DNA of 64,000 bases from Actinospineispora acaciae DSM 45401 (GTDB taxonomy: Bacteria > Actinomycetota > Actinomycetes > Mycobacteriales > Pseudonocardiaceae): positions 434,001 through 498,000 of the forward strand of contig NZ_JIAI01000001.1 of NCBI RefSeq assembly GCF_000620785.1. The letters run 5' to 3'. The notes beneath the pieces were generated by a model that saw only the letters and a list, made by a program, of their open reading frames with translations, was not told the DNA's origin and did not search any database. Numbering within the stretch: the first letter of the stretch is position 1; every line of letters begins with the position of its first letter. Below, piece by piece: positions 9,698 through 17,643 of this stretch. A program made the translations under genes and the position numbers.

Positions 9698-11248
9698 TTG
9701 ATCGCCGACTTCGACGCTCGTCTGACAGCTCAGCCGACCGCGCACCGAGTCCCGGCCGTGCCCGGGTCCGTCGAGACCGAGACCGCCGACCTCGTCGGCA
9801 CCGGGAAGCTCGCCGCGCGGGTGGCCAGGCAGATCGAGCGGGACATCGTGCGCTCCGGCTGGCAGGTCGGCACCATGCTCGGCTCCGAGACCGAATTGAG
9901 GGAGCGGTACCAGGTCAGCCGGGCGGTGCTGCGCGAGGCGATCCGGCTGGTCGAGCACCACCAGGTCGCCGCGATGCGCCGGGGTCCGGCCGGCGGGCTG
10001 GTGGTGCGCGAGCCCGACGCGGGCGCGGCCACCAGCGCGGTGGTGGTCTACCTGGAGTTCGTCGGCACCACCCTGGAACACCTGCTCGCGGCCCGGCTGA
10101 TGATCGAGCCGCTGGCGGTGGCGCTGGCCGCCGAGCAGATCACCGAGGCCGGCATCGGGCGGCTGCGCGCGGTGCTGGACGCCGAGGCAGCCGCCAGCCC
10201 GCGCCGCGACGCGCACGCCCGTGAGCAACTGCACCTGGTGCTGGCCGAGCTGTCCGGCAACCCGGCGCTGCAGCTGTTCGTGGACGTCCTGCTGCGGCTG
10301 ACCTGGCGCTACTCCCGTGGGTCCATGGCCTACCTGCCCGATCCGTCCCACCCGGCGCTGGCCGAGGCGCACGAGGCGCACCAGGCGATCGTGAACGCGG
10401 TGGTGGCCGGCGAGGGCGCCAGGGCCGAGTTCCGCGCGCTGCAGCACCTGGAGGCGGTGGCGGAGTTCCTGCGGTACTGGCGGCCCAGCACCGCCGAGAC
10501 CGCCAGCTCGATCTGGGCCACCCCGACGCCCTCGCACACCCAGGACCAGAAGCTCGCCGAGGTGGTGGCGCAACGGATCCTGGGCGAGATCACCGGCGGC
10601 GGCTGGGAGGTCGGCTCGGTGATCGGCTCCGAGGCGGCGCTGCTGGACAAGTTCGAGGTGAGCCGGGCGGTGCTGCGCGAGGCGGTGCGGCTGCTGGAGT
10701 ACCACTCGGTGGCCCGGATGCGGCGCGGGCCGGGCGGCGGCCTTGTCGTGGCGGAGCCGGACCCGAGCGCGAGCATCGAGGCGATGGCGCTCTACCTCGG
10801 CTTCCAGGGCATCGAGATCGAGCACCTGCGGGTCATCCGCGAGGCCGTGGAGCTGGCCTGCGTGGACCGGGTGGCCACCCGTGCCTCCCAGCCCGAGGTC
10901 GCCCGCCGGCTGCGCGCCATGCTGCACGGCGGCCCGAACGGCGCCGCGTTCGGCGCGGGCGGCGGGATCGGGGCGCGCATGGAGGCCTCCCACCAGCTGC
11001 ACATCGAGCTCGCCGAGCTGTCCGGCAACCCGGTGCTGGCGCTGTTCGTCCGGATCCTGATCAGGCTGTGGGCCAGGCAGCACGAGATCGTCGGCGAGGA
11101 GACGGCGCCCCGCCCGGCCCCGGCCGCCGACGGCAACATCGTGGCGGCCCACCAGGGCATCGTGGAGGCGCTGCTGGCCGGCGACGGCGGCCTGGCGCGG
11201 CACCGGATGCGCCGGCACCTGGAGCTGCTCACCGAGTGGTGGCAGTAG
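9698..11248 (+). CDS. Tandem-duplicated FadR/GntR-type regulator
   Basis: The 516-residue protein contains two complete GntR-FCD units in one chain. Winged helix 1 is near residues 30-95 and winged helix 2 near 280-345; each has GSExxL, the recognition helix VSRAVLREA and an MRRGPxGGLVV wing. Each is followed by an all-helical FCD-like effector domain (about 110-265 and 360-510), with LAELSGNP repeated in both. A normal FadR-type protein has one unit and dimerises, so this chain may act as a built-in dimer. I chose the TTG at 9698 because GAGGAG sits six bases upstream. The gene overlaps the convergent winged-helix gene by 20 bases. Confidence 0.85.
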   Translation: MIADFDARLTAQPTAHRVPAVPGSVETETADLVGTGKLAARVARQIERDIVRSGWQVGTMLGSETELRERYQVSRAVLREAIRLVEHHQVAAMRRGPAGGLVVREPDAGAATSAVVVYLEFVGTTLEHLLAARLMIEPLAVALAAEQITEAGIGRLRAVLDAEAAASPRRDAHAREQLHLVLAELSGNPALQLFVDVLLRLTWRYSRGSMAYLPDPSHPALAEAHEAHQAIVNAVVAGEGARAEFRALQHLEAVAEFLRYWRPSTAETASSIWATPTPSHTQDQKLAEVVAQRILGEITGGGWEVGSVIGSEAALLDKFEVSRAVLREAVRLLEYHSVARMRRGPGGGLVVAEPDPSASIEAMALYLGFQGIEIEHLRVIREAVELACVDRVATRASQPEVARRLRAMLHGGPNGAAFGAGGGIGARMEASHQLHIELAELSGNPVLALFVRILIRLWARQHEIVGEETAPRPAPAADGNIVAAHQGIVEALLAGDGGLARHRMRRHLELLTEWWQ

Positions 11249-12338
11249 CCCCCTCGGAAGCCCCCGCGAACGCCGCCAGCCGGTCGGTCTCGTCCCGCAG
11301 CTGACGCTCGGCGGCCCGGTCGTCGAGCGGCTCGAACAGCCGCAGGCCCACCCGGGGCGCCTCGCCGCGCCGCCGGGTCATGTCCCACACGCCCGCCACG
11401 AACCCGCCCACCAGCACCGTCCCCGGCACGATGCCGTTCTTGCTGGCCAGCTCGTGGCGGTGCCGCTCGGGGACGATCCGGCTCCGGTCGGCGTGGGCGA
11501 GCACGACGTTGTCGAACGGCGCGACCAGCCGCACCGGCGCCGGGGTGCCCGGGTCCGGCCGGGGCGCGTCCGGCAGGTCGAACAGCTCGCGCCCGCGCTC
11601 GTCGCGCGCCACCCACAGCCGCTCGCGCAGCCCGGCCACGACCTCGCGCACCCCGGTCAGCCCCGACCAGGTCGCGATGTCCGGCACGGTGGCCGGCCCG
11701 AACGCCGCGAGGTAGCGCAGCACCAGCTCGCCGGGGTCGGGGTCGGCGCGCACCGGCCGCCCGAGCCAGGACGCCACCGGGGCCAGCCGGGGCAGCCCGC
11801 CCACGCCCCAGATCCCCCTCGGCGGCACCTGGACCAGCGGGACCAGCGCGCGGGCGGCGATGCTCAGCGCCTTCGGGTCGCGGTCGGGCCAGCGGGCCGC
11901 GAACTCGGTACGGAGCTCGCCGACGGTCCTGGGCTTCTCGGCGAGCAGGTCGGCCCCGGCGGCGAGCACGTCGGCCACCGCCATCCCGTCCACCAGGTGC
12001 CCGTCGAAGTCGGTGTTGGTCCGCACCTCGCGCTCCAGCGTGGGCTGCGCCAGCATGCGAAACGCCAGGCAGTCCTCGGCGGTCACCGCGTGCAGGGTGC
12101 CCCGCATCATGGTGGCCCGCACCGCGCTCCGGTCGGTGAGCAGGCCGGCCAGCCGGTCGGGCGCGAACCCGTCGATCCGTGACCACAGCCCGTAGTAGGG
12201 GGCGTCCGGCGCCTGGGCCTGCAGGCCGACCAGATGGGTCAGCACGTCGAGGACGGGCCGGCGCACCCGCTCCAGCAGCAGCTGCCGGGCCAGCAGCGCA
12301 CGGTTGAGGGCGCGCACGCCCAGCACGTCGCGGGTCAC
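11229..12338 (-). CDS. Winged-helix DNA-binding protein, AlkZ-like family
   Basis: The 369-residue protein begins with a leucine-rich segment (LNRALLARQLLLERV) and has LVGLQAQAPDAPYYGLWSRI, typical of the winged-helix (HTH_42) family that includes the AlkZ DNA glycosylases. In AlkZ a QxQ or QxD motif binds the damaged base; LQAQAPD here keeps glutamine-alanine-glutamine. Crosslink repair is therefore possible but not proven, since many relatives are uncharacterised. The GTG at 12338 was chosen because the longer frame would run into the divergent methyltransferase start at 12382. Confidence 0.78.
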   Translation of the reverse strand: MTRDVLGVRALNRALLARQLLLERVRRPVLDVLTHLVGLQAQAPDAPYYGLWSRIDGFAPDRLAGLLTDRSAVRATMMRGTLHAVTAEDCLAFRMLAQPTLEREVRTNTDFDGHLVDGMAVADVLAAGADLLAEKPRTVGELRTEFAARWPDRDPKALSIAARALVPLVQVPPRGIWGVGGLPRLAPVASWLGRPVRADPDPGELVLRYLAAFGPATVPDIATWSGLTGVREVVAGLRERLWVARDERGRELFDLPDAPRPDPGTPAPVRLVAPFDNVVLAHADRSRIVPERHRHELASKNGIVPGTVLVGGFVAGVWDMTRRRGEAPRVGLRLFEPLDDRAAERQLRDETDRLAAFAGASEGATATTR

Positions 12339-12381
12339 CCGACCCAGTATGGCCGCCGGGGCCGAGGGAGACTGACCACCC

Positions 12382-13431
12382 GTGGACCCCCAACGAACCC
12401 GCGCCTTCGGCGAGCGCCTGCTCGACCTGCTCACCGGCAACGTCCTGACCATGCTGATCGGCATCGGGCATCAGACCGGGCTGTTCGAGGCGGCGGCCGG
12501 CGGACCGGCCACCTGCGCCGAGCTGGCGGGGCGGGCCGGGCTGGACGAGCGGTACGTGCGCGAGTGGCTGGGCGCGATGGTCACCGGGCGGATCTTCGAG
12601 TACGAACCGGGCACCGCGCGCTACACGCTGCCGGCCGAGCACGCCGCGCTGCTCACCGGCGCCCGGTCGGCCAACGTCGGCCCGGTGGCCGGCATGCTGA
12701 CCAACCTGGGTGCCGTGCTGCCCAGCGTGCGGCGCTGCTTCACCGAGGGCGGCGGGGTGCCGTTCGCGGAGTTCGCGGTGGCGGCCGGCGACTCGCTGGG
12801 CGAGAACTGGCGCAACATCTACGACGAGCACCTGGTCGACGGGTTCCTCGGCGCGGTGCCCGGCCTGCTGGAGCGGCTGCGCGCCGGCGCCCGGGTGCTC
12901 GACCTGGGCTGCGGCACCGGGCGCGCGGTCACCGTGATGGCCCGCGAGTTCCCGGCCTCCCGGTTCGTCGGGCTGGACCTGTCCCCGGCCGCCATCGCAC
13001 AGGCCGAGGCGGAGCGGGCCGCGCTCGGCCTGGACAACGCCGAGTTCGTGGTCGCCGACGCCGCCGACCTGCCGGCCGATCCCCCGTTCGACCTGATCAC
13101 CGCCTTCGACGCGGTGCACGACCAGCGGGCGCCCGAGGTCGTGCTGCGGGCCGTCCACGCCGCGCTGGCCCCGGGCGGCGTGTTCGTCATGGTCGACGGG
13201 AACTACTCCAGCCACCTGGAGAACAACGTCGACAACCCGTACGCGCCGATGGGCTACGGGATCAGCCTGCTGTTCTGCCTGCCCACCTCGCGCGCGGACG
13301 GCGAGGGCGGGCTGGGCCTGCTGTGGGGCCGCGAGCTGGCGCACCGGATGCTCGCCGACGCCGGCTTCCGGGACGTGCGCGTGCTCGACTCCCCCCGCCC
13401 GCAGACGGCCCTCTATATATGCGAAAGCTGA
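12382..13431 (+). CDS. Class I SAM-dependent methyltransferase with N-terminal winged helix
   Basis: The 349-residue protein has an N-terminal winged-helix-like region (GLFEAAAGGPATCAELAG, YVREWLGAMVTGRI, about residues 30-75) of the sort used for dimerisation in O-methyltransferases. A Rossmann methyltransferase domain follows, with the SAM loop DLGCGTGRAV near residue 174 and FDAVHD motif 4. The start GTG at 12382 has GAGGGAG about a dozen bases upstream. The substrate is not recognisable. It is divergent from the winged-helix gene with 43 bases between start codons, so the two promoters must overlap. Confidence 0.83.
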   Translation: MDPQRTRAFGERLLDLLTGNVLTMLIGIGHQTGLFEAAAGGPATCAELAGRAGLDERYVREWLGAMVTGRIFEYEPGTARYTLPAEHAALLTGARSANVGPVAGMLTNLGAVLPSVRRCFTEGGGVPFAEFAVAAGDSLGENWRNIYDEHLVDGFLGAVPGLLERLRAGARVLDLGCGTGRAVTVMAREFPASRFVGLDLSPAAIAQAEAERAALGLDNAEFVVADAADLPADPPFDLITAFDAVHDQRAPEVVLRAVHAALAPGGVFVMVDGNYSSHLENNVDNPYAPMGYGISLLFCLPTSRADGEGGLGLLWGRELAHRMLADAGFRDVRVLDSPRPQTALYICES

Positions 13432-13435
13432 AATA

Positions 13436-13450
13436 GTGGACAGTGTCCAC
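13436..13450. promoter_or_regulatory. Palindromic operator candidate GTGGAC-AGT-GTCCAC
   Basis: A perfect 6-bp inverted repeat with a 3-base centre lies 45 bases before the DUF397 start and just after the methyltransferase stop. Palindromes of this half-site type are common targets of TetR-family repressors, but no TetR gene is in the window. It most likely controls the DUF397 gene, alone or with a regulator encoded elsewhere. Confidence 0.4.
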
Positions 13451-13494
13451 GGCTAGGATCGGAGTGGTCTTCGTACCTACTCAGGAGGTCTGCC

Positions 13495-13704
13495 GTGATG
13501 CTGGAGGCCACCGACGTGCGGTGGCGCAAGAGCAGCTTCAGCGGCCGCGACGGCGACTGCGTCGAGCTGGCGGCGCTGCCCGGCGGCACGATCGCGGTGC
13601 GCAACAGCAATGACCCCGACGCCGGGGCCGTGCTGTTCGCGCGCGCCGAGCTGGCCGCGTGGATCAAGGGTTGTCGGGACGGCGAGTTCGACGACCTGAT
13701 CTGA
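13495..13704 (+). CDS. DUF397 domain-containing small protein
   Basis: The 69-residue protein shows the DUF397 signature: W-RKSSFSG near the N-terminus, DGDCVELAAL, VRNSNDP and a C-terminal WIKGCRDGEFD. AGGAGG lies six bases before GTG 13495 and nine before ATG 13498, so either could start translation. DUF397 genes in actinomycetes are commonly paired with an XRE regulator (the BldB/WhiJ-like arrangement), but none is adjacent here, so this is an orphan copy. Its function is unknown; the family is linked to developmental regulation. Confidence 0.9.
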   Translation: MMLEATDVRWRKSSFSGRDGDCVELAALPGGTIAVRNSNDPDAGAVLFARAELAAWIKGCRDGEFDDLI

Positions 13705-14178
13705 CCGGTCCACCACGTTTCGGGCACGGGCGGCGGAACGGTGTCGCGCTCACCACAAGGCTGACGCAATTCTGAGATCGGCCTCAATAACAAGTCCATC
13801 ACCATCGGTCCGCCCGACGGCACCGTTCGGCGGGTCACAGCCGCCGCCCGCCGCGCCGCCGAGCCTCACCGTGGGGGCGCGCCGGGCATCCCGAGCGACG
13901 TCGTCGCACCGTATTTGATCAGCCGAAACGGCAGGGCCGGATGCCGCCGCAAGGCCCCGAGGCGGGCCGGGGTTCGTGCGCGCCGGCGTGAGCGAGCGAA
14001 CGCGTCTTCCCCCGGCGGTGTCCGGCGCGCCGGGAGTACTGTCGGAATTCGGGTCGCTGGGCCGCCTCGACGCCCCCGGCCGCACCCGCCAGGAGGTACC
14101 ACTTTCGAGCAATTTGCGTTGGACATGGAGAGCCTGGCCTTCGCAAACTAGTAACAGTCTCACAAGGAGAAATTCGTC
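13705..14178. other. 474-base spacer upstream of the JmjC gene
   Basis: No convincing gene is visible. AT-richer promoter-like sequence occurs around 13755-13800. A strong AGGAGG at 14091-14096 has no ATG, GTG or TTG at a suitable distance. Just after it a frame reads TTFEQFALDMESLAFAN and stops at 14151. That short tail looks more peptide-like than the arginine-rich sequence before it and could be the remains of a small peptide gene. The JmjC ribosome site AAGGAGA follows at 14163. Confidence 0.4.
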
Positions 14179-15120
14179 GTGCCACGCGTCTTCGACAACA
14201 TCACGCCTCGTGATATCAAGCTCTGGGGCAACCACACGGTGAAGCTGGGCCACGAGCTGCCCAAGCGCGAGGACCTGTTCTCCGACGAGTCGCTCGCCAA
14301 GATCATTGAGTCGATCGACCCGAGGGACCTCGACATCACCACCATGGGCGACGACGTGTCGACCTGGGGCCACGTCGACCGGGCCGGCCAGCCGGGTTCC
14401 AAGGTGCTCGACGCGGTGCGCGGCGGGCGGGTCTGGATCAACCTGATCGCCGTGGAGAAGGCCGACCCCCGGTTCGCCGCGCTGCTCGAGCAGATGTACG
14501 CCGAGCTCGAGGCCACGATGCCGGGCTTCAAGACCTTCAAGCGCAAGATGTGCATGCTGATCTCCTCGCCGACCGCGCGGGTGTTCTACCATTTCGACGT
14601 GCCCGGGCAGTCGCTGTGGCAGATCCGGGGCCGCAAGCGCATCTGGATCTACCCGAACACCGAGCCGTTCCTGCCGCCCACCCAGGTGGAGAACGTGGTG
14701 CGCAGCCTCGCCATGGAGGACCTGCCCTACGAGCCGTGGTACGACGAGTACGCCGAGGTCTACGACCTGGAGCCGGGCCAGATGCTGCACTGGGGGCTGA
14801 ACGGCCCGCACCGGGTGCAGAACCTGGACGACTTCAGCATCTCGCTGACCACCGAGCACTGGAGCAGCGAGATCCGGCGCTCCTACGCCATGCACTACGG
14901 CAACGGCATCCTGCGGAACGTGGCGCACTGGACGCCCCGGTCCAGGTCGCTGGACGGCCCCGCGTTCTGGGCCAAGGCCGGCCTGACCGCCGCGTGGCGC
15001 AAGAGCGGCATGCAGAAGAAGCAGGGCTACAAGCGCGTGCTGTCCTACAAGATCGACCCGGACGCCCCGCTCGGGGTGGTCCCGCTGGACGACAAGGACA
15101 AGATCACGGTCACGCTGTAG
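14179..15120 (+). CDS. JmjC/cupin-fold protein, probable 2-oxoglutarate-Fe(II) hydroxylase
   Basis: The 313-residue protein has a cupin-like core with a plausible iron triad: His138 and Asp140 in FYHFDVPGQS and His211 in NGPHRVQN, with His204 nearby. The stretch LWQIRGRKRIWIYP after the HxD motif is typical of JmjC-fold hydroxylases that act on proteins or peptides. The C-terminal 80 residues are basic (KKQGYKRVLSYK) and may bind a partner. The GTG start at 14179 has AAGGAGA upstream. No substrate is evident. A possible short peptide lies immediately upstream and a methyltransferase downstream, so a peptide-modifying role is possible but unproven. Confidence 0.75.
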   Translation: MPRVFDNITPRDIKLWGNHTVKLGHELPKREDLFSDESLAKIIESIDPRDLDITTMGDDVSTWGHVDRAGQPGSKVLDAVRGGRVWINLIAVEKADPRFAALLEQMYAELEATMPGFKTFKRKMCMLISSPTARVFYHFDVPGQSLWQIRGRKRIWIYPNTEPFLPPTQVENVVRSLAMEDLPYEPWYDEYAEVYDLEPGQMLHWGLNGPHRVQNLDDFSISLTTEHWSSEIRRSYAMHYGNGILRNVAHWTPRSRSLDGPAFWAKAGLTAAWRKSGMQKKQGYKRVLSYKIDPDAPLGVVPLDDKDKITVTL

Positions 15121-15179
15121 GACGACAGCGGACGAACCGGCGGCGGGGTGCGGTCCACCTCCCGCCGGTTCTTCGCGAC

Positions 15180-15210
15180 TTGACCTCAACATCTGTTGAG
15201 GTCCTACGGT
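15180..15210 (+). promoter_or_regulatory. MerR-type promoter with 19-bp spacer and 10-bp dyad
   Basis: TTGACC (15180-15185) and TACGGT (15205-15210) are separated by 19 bases, two more than usual. A perfect dyad, GACCTCAACA (15182-15191) and TGTTGAGGTC (15194-15203), fills the spacer. An overlong spacer occupied by a dyad is the hallmark of promoters switched by MerR-family activators, including SoxR-like ones. It drives the methyltransferase at 15251. No MerR gene is in this window. Confidence 0.65.
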
Positions 15211-15250
15211 CGACGTCGACCCGATCGGTGACTACGGCGAGGAGCCTGCG

Positions 15251-15895
15251 TTGGTGGAGACAACCCCGCCCCTGAACCTGTTCGACCAGGCGTACCAGAC
15301 CGACGCCGGACCGCCGTGGGTGATCGGCGCGCCGCAGCCCGCCGTCGTCGCGCTGCGCGGCACCGGCCTGGTCAAGGGCGCCGTGCTCGACCCGGGCTGC
15401 GGCACCGGCGAACACACCATCTACCTGACAGAGCACGGCTACGACGTGGTCGGGATCGACTTCTCGCCGACCGCTGTGCGCCGCGCCAAGTCCAACGCGG
15501 CCGCTCGCGGTGTCGCCGCCCGGTTCGAGGTCGCCGACGCGCTGCGCCTGGACGAGTGGGCGGGCGCGCGCAGGTTCGACACGGTGGTGGACAGCGCACT
15601 GTTCCACGTGTTCGACGACGCCGACCGCGCCGCCTACGTCCGTAGCCTGTGGTCGGTCTGCCGGCCGGGCGCGCTGGTGCACGTGCTCGCGCTCTCCGAC
15701 GTCGAGCCCGGCTTCGGCCCGCGCATCGGCGACTCGGTGATCCGGGACGCCTTCGCCACCGACGGCTGGGACCTGGAGAGCCTGCACCCCAGCCGGTACC
15801 GGGTCATGCTCGACGCGCGGGAGGCCGCCGAGCTCGGCCTGCCGGCCGGGCCCGCCGACCTGGTCGCCTGGCTGGCCCGGGTGCGGCGCATCTAG
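15251..15895 (+). CDS. Class I SAM-dependent methyltransferase
   Basis: The 214-residue single-domain enzyme has the SAM loop LDPGCGTGEHT near residue 47, the acidic end of strand 2 in GIDFSPTAV, and VVDSALFHVF as motif 4. It resembles tellurite/thiopurine-resistance-like small-molecule methyltransferases, but the substrate is unknown. GAGGAG lies six bases before TTG 15251 and nine before GTG 15254, so either may initiate. Its MerR-type promoter suggests induction by a toxic small molecule or redox signal, which would suit a detoxifying role. Confidence 0.85.
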   Translation: MVETTPPLNLFDQAYQTDAGPPWVIGAPQPAVVALRGTGLVKGAVLDPGCGTGEHTIYLTEHGYDVVGIDFSPTAVRRAKSNAAARGVAARFEVADALRLDEWAGARRFDTVVDSALFHVFDDADRAAYVRSLWSVCRPGALVHVLALSDVEPGFGPRIGDSVIRDAFATDGWDLESLHPSRYRVMLDAREAAELGLPAGPADLVAWLARVRRI

Positions 15896-16009
15896 CCCCA
15901 CGCGCCTCACTTCGTAACATTCAGCAACCTTCGGGAAACACGAAAGGTTTAGAAGGTCACTCATTCGTGCTTCACTGGTTCACCGCTCAACGAAGAGCGG
16001 GCCGGCGCG

Positions 16010-16027
16010 GAGCGACCGCGGTCGCTC
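16010..16027. promoter_or_regulatory. 18-bp perfect palindrome before the amine permease gene
   Basis: GAGCGACC-GC-GGTCGCTC is self-complementary over 18 bases and lies 21 bases before the permease ATG. A second weaker dyad, AACCTT (15926-15931) with AAGGTT (15944-15949), lies upstream in the same 153-base spacer. Either could bind a regulator of the permease/amine oxidase pair; the first could also fold in the RNA leader. Confidence 0.35.
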
Positions 16028-16048
16028 ACCGAGCACCGTGGAGTCGAC

Positions 16049-17614
16049 ATGACCGATACACCCTTCCCCGCTGGTGGCACGGCCGTCGTGGAACCCGCCG
16101 CGCCCCGCCACGGCCGGCTGGCCCAACGGGCGCTGGGCCTGCCCTCGGTGCTGTTCTGCATCGTGACCGGCGCCGCGCCGATGGCGGCGATGCTGTTCAA
16201 CGTGCCGGTCGCCGTGCAGGGCGGCGGGTACTCGGTGCCCTCGGCGTTCTTCATCGCCACGGTGGCACTGACGATCTTCTCGGTGGGCTACATCGCGATG
16301 GCCCGCCGGGTGACCTCCGCCGGCGGCTTCTACACGTTCATCAGCCGCGGCCTCGGCCGCATCGCCGGCGTGGGCTCGGGGCTGCTCATCGGGCTCTGCT
16401 ACGTCTTCTTCGTCTGCGCCACCACCGGCGTGACCGGCTACTTCGCCGCGACCACCGTGGAGGCGTGGACCGGCATCGCGCTGCCGGCCTGGCTCTACAT
16501 GGTGGTCGCGCTCGCCGCCATGAGCCTGCTGGCCTGGCTGCACATCGAGCTCACCGCGAAGGTGCTCGGCGTTGCGCTGGTGGCCGAGGTGCTCGCGATG
16601 GTGGTGCTGAGCGTGGCGGTGTTCGCCCACGGCGGCGCCGAGGGGCTCTCCCCCGCGCCGCTGAACCCCGCCGAGGTGTTCGGCAACGCCGGCGCGATCA
16701 AGGTGTTCGGGGTGGCCGGCTCGGGCATCGCGCTGTTCGCGGCGTTCTGGTCCTGGGTGGGGTTCGAGATGGCCCCGAACTACGCCGAGGAGTCCCGCGA
16801 CCCGCACCGCATCGCCAGGATCGCCACCTACGCCTCGGTGATCGGGCTGGGCGTGTTCTACATGTTCGTCTCCTACGCCTACGTCACCGGCTGGGGCCTG
16901 GAGAGCTCGGTCAAGGCGGTGTACGACCAGTTCCACGGGGTGTACGCGTCGGCGTTCTACCCGCTCTCGGACAGGTACGTGGGCTCCCCGCTCACCGCCG
17001 TGATCCAGCTGCTCGCCGTGACCAGCTCGTTCGCCTGCGCGATGGCGTTCTACAACACCGCGTCCCGCTACCTGTTCGCGCTCGGCCGCGAGCACGTGCT
17101 GCCGCCGGTGCTGGCCCGCACCTCGCGCCGGCACAGCCCGGCCGTGGCGTCCATGACGGTCACCGGCATCGCCGCGCTGTACGGGCTCGGCTTCGTGCTC
17201 TACGACCCGAGCACCGAGGGCGCGCTGCTCAAGCTCGGCACCTGGTCGCCGCTGCTGGGCGTGCTGGGCATCCTCGCGGTGCAGGCGCTGGTCTGTGTGG
17301 CGATCGTCCGCTACTTCCTGACCACCGCCAGGGACGGCTTCCGCTGGTTCGGCACCCTGGTCGCGCCGATCCTGGGCGGTGCGGCCATGGTCGGGGCCTG
17401 CTGGCTCTTGGTGGCCAACCGGGACACCCTCGCCGGCGCCGAGGGCGTCCCGTTCATCACGTTCCTGCCCTGGGTGATTGTGACGATCTTCGTGGTCGGC
17501 GTCGTGATCGCCGCGGTGATGCGGACCCGGCGCCCGGACCGCTACGCCGATCTCGGCCACTTCAGCCTCGCCGATCCGGAGCTTGACGCCACGCCCGACT
17601 CCAGGTTGCACTGA
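16049..17614 (+). CDS. APC-family amine/amino-acid permease
   Basis: The 521-residue protein has about 12-14 hydrophobic segments and the start RALGLPSVLFCIVTGAAPMAAMLF, typical of APC-superfamily permeases. A conserved SWVGFEMAPNYAEES segment, analogous to the FEG/EES motif of amino-acid permeases, lies near residue 235. The copper amine oxidase starts 29 bases downstream, so the pair is probably one operon in which this protein imports the amine. Candidate substrates include phenylethylamine, tyramine or putrescine, but the sequence does not decide. Confidence 0.85.
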   Translation: MTDTPFPAGGTAVVEPAAPRHGRLAQRALGLPSVLFCIVTGAAPMAAMLFNVPVAVQGGGYSVPSAFFIATVALTIFSVGYIAMARRVTSAGGFYTFISRGLGRIAGVGSGLLIGLCYVFFVCATTGVTGYFAATTVEAWTGIALPAWLYMVVALAAMSLLAWLHIELTAKVLGVALVAEVLAMVVLSVAVFAHGGAEGLSPAPLNPAEVFGNAGAIKVFGVAGSGIALFAAFWSWVGFEMAPNYAEESRDPHRIARIATYASVIGLGVFYMFVSYAYVTGWGLESSVKAVYDQFHGVYASAFYPLSDRYVGSPLTAVIQLLAVTSSFACAMAFYNTASRYLFALGREHVLPPVLARTSRRHSPAVASMTVTGIAALYGLGFVLYDPSTEGALLKLGTWSPLLGVLGILAVQALVCVAIVRYFLTTARDGFRWFGTLVAPILGGAAMVGACWLLVANRDTLAGAEGVPFITFLPWVIVTIFVVGVVIAAVMRTRRPDRYADLGHFSLADPELDATPDSRLH

Positions 17615-17643
17615 GTGTGGCCACTTACTGAGGAGCGCTAACG

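Noticed and set aside
12339-12464. Longer start for the AlkZ-like winged-helix gene
   Set aside because: It would overlap the divergent methyltransferase coding start by more than 80 bases, and the added residues resemble no family member.
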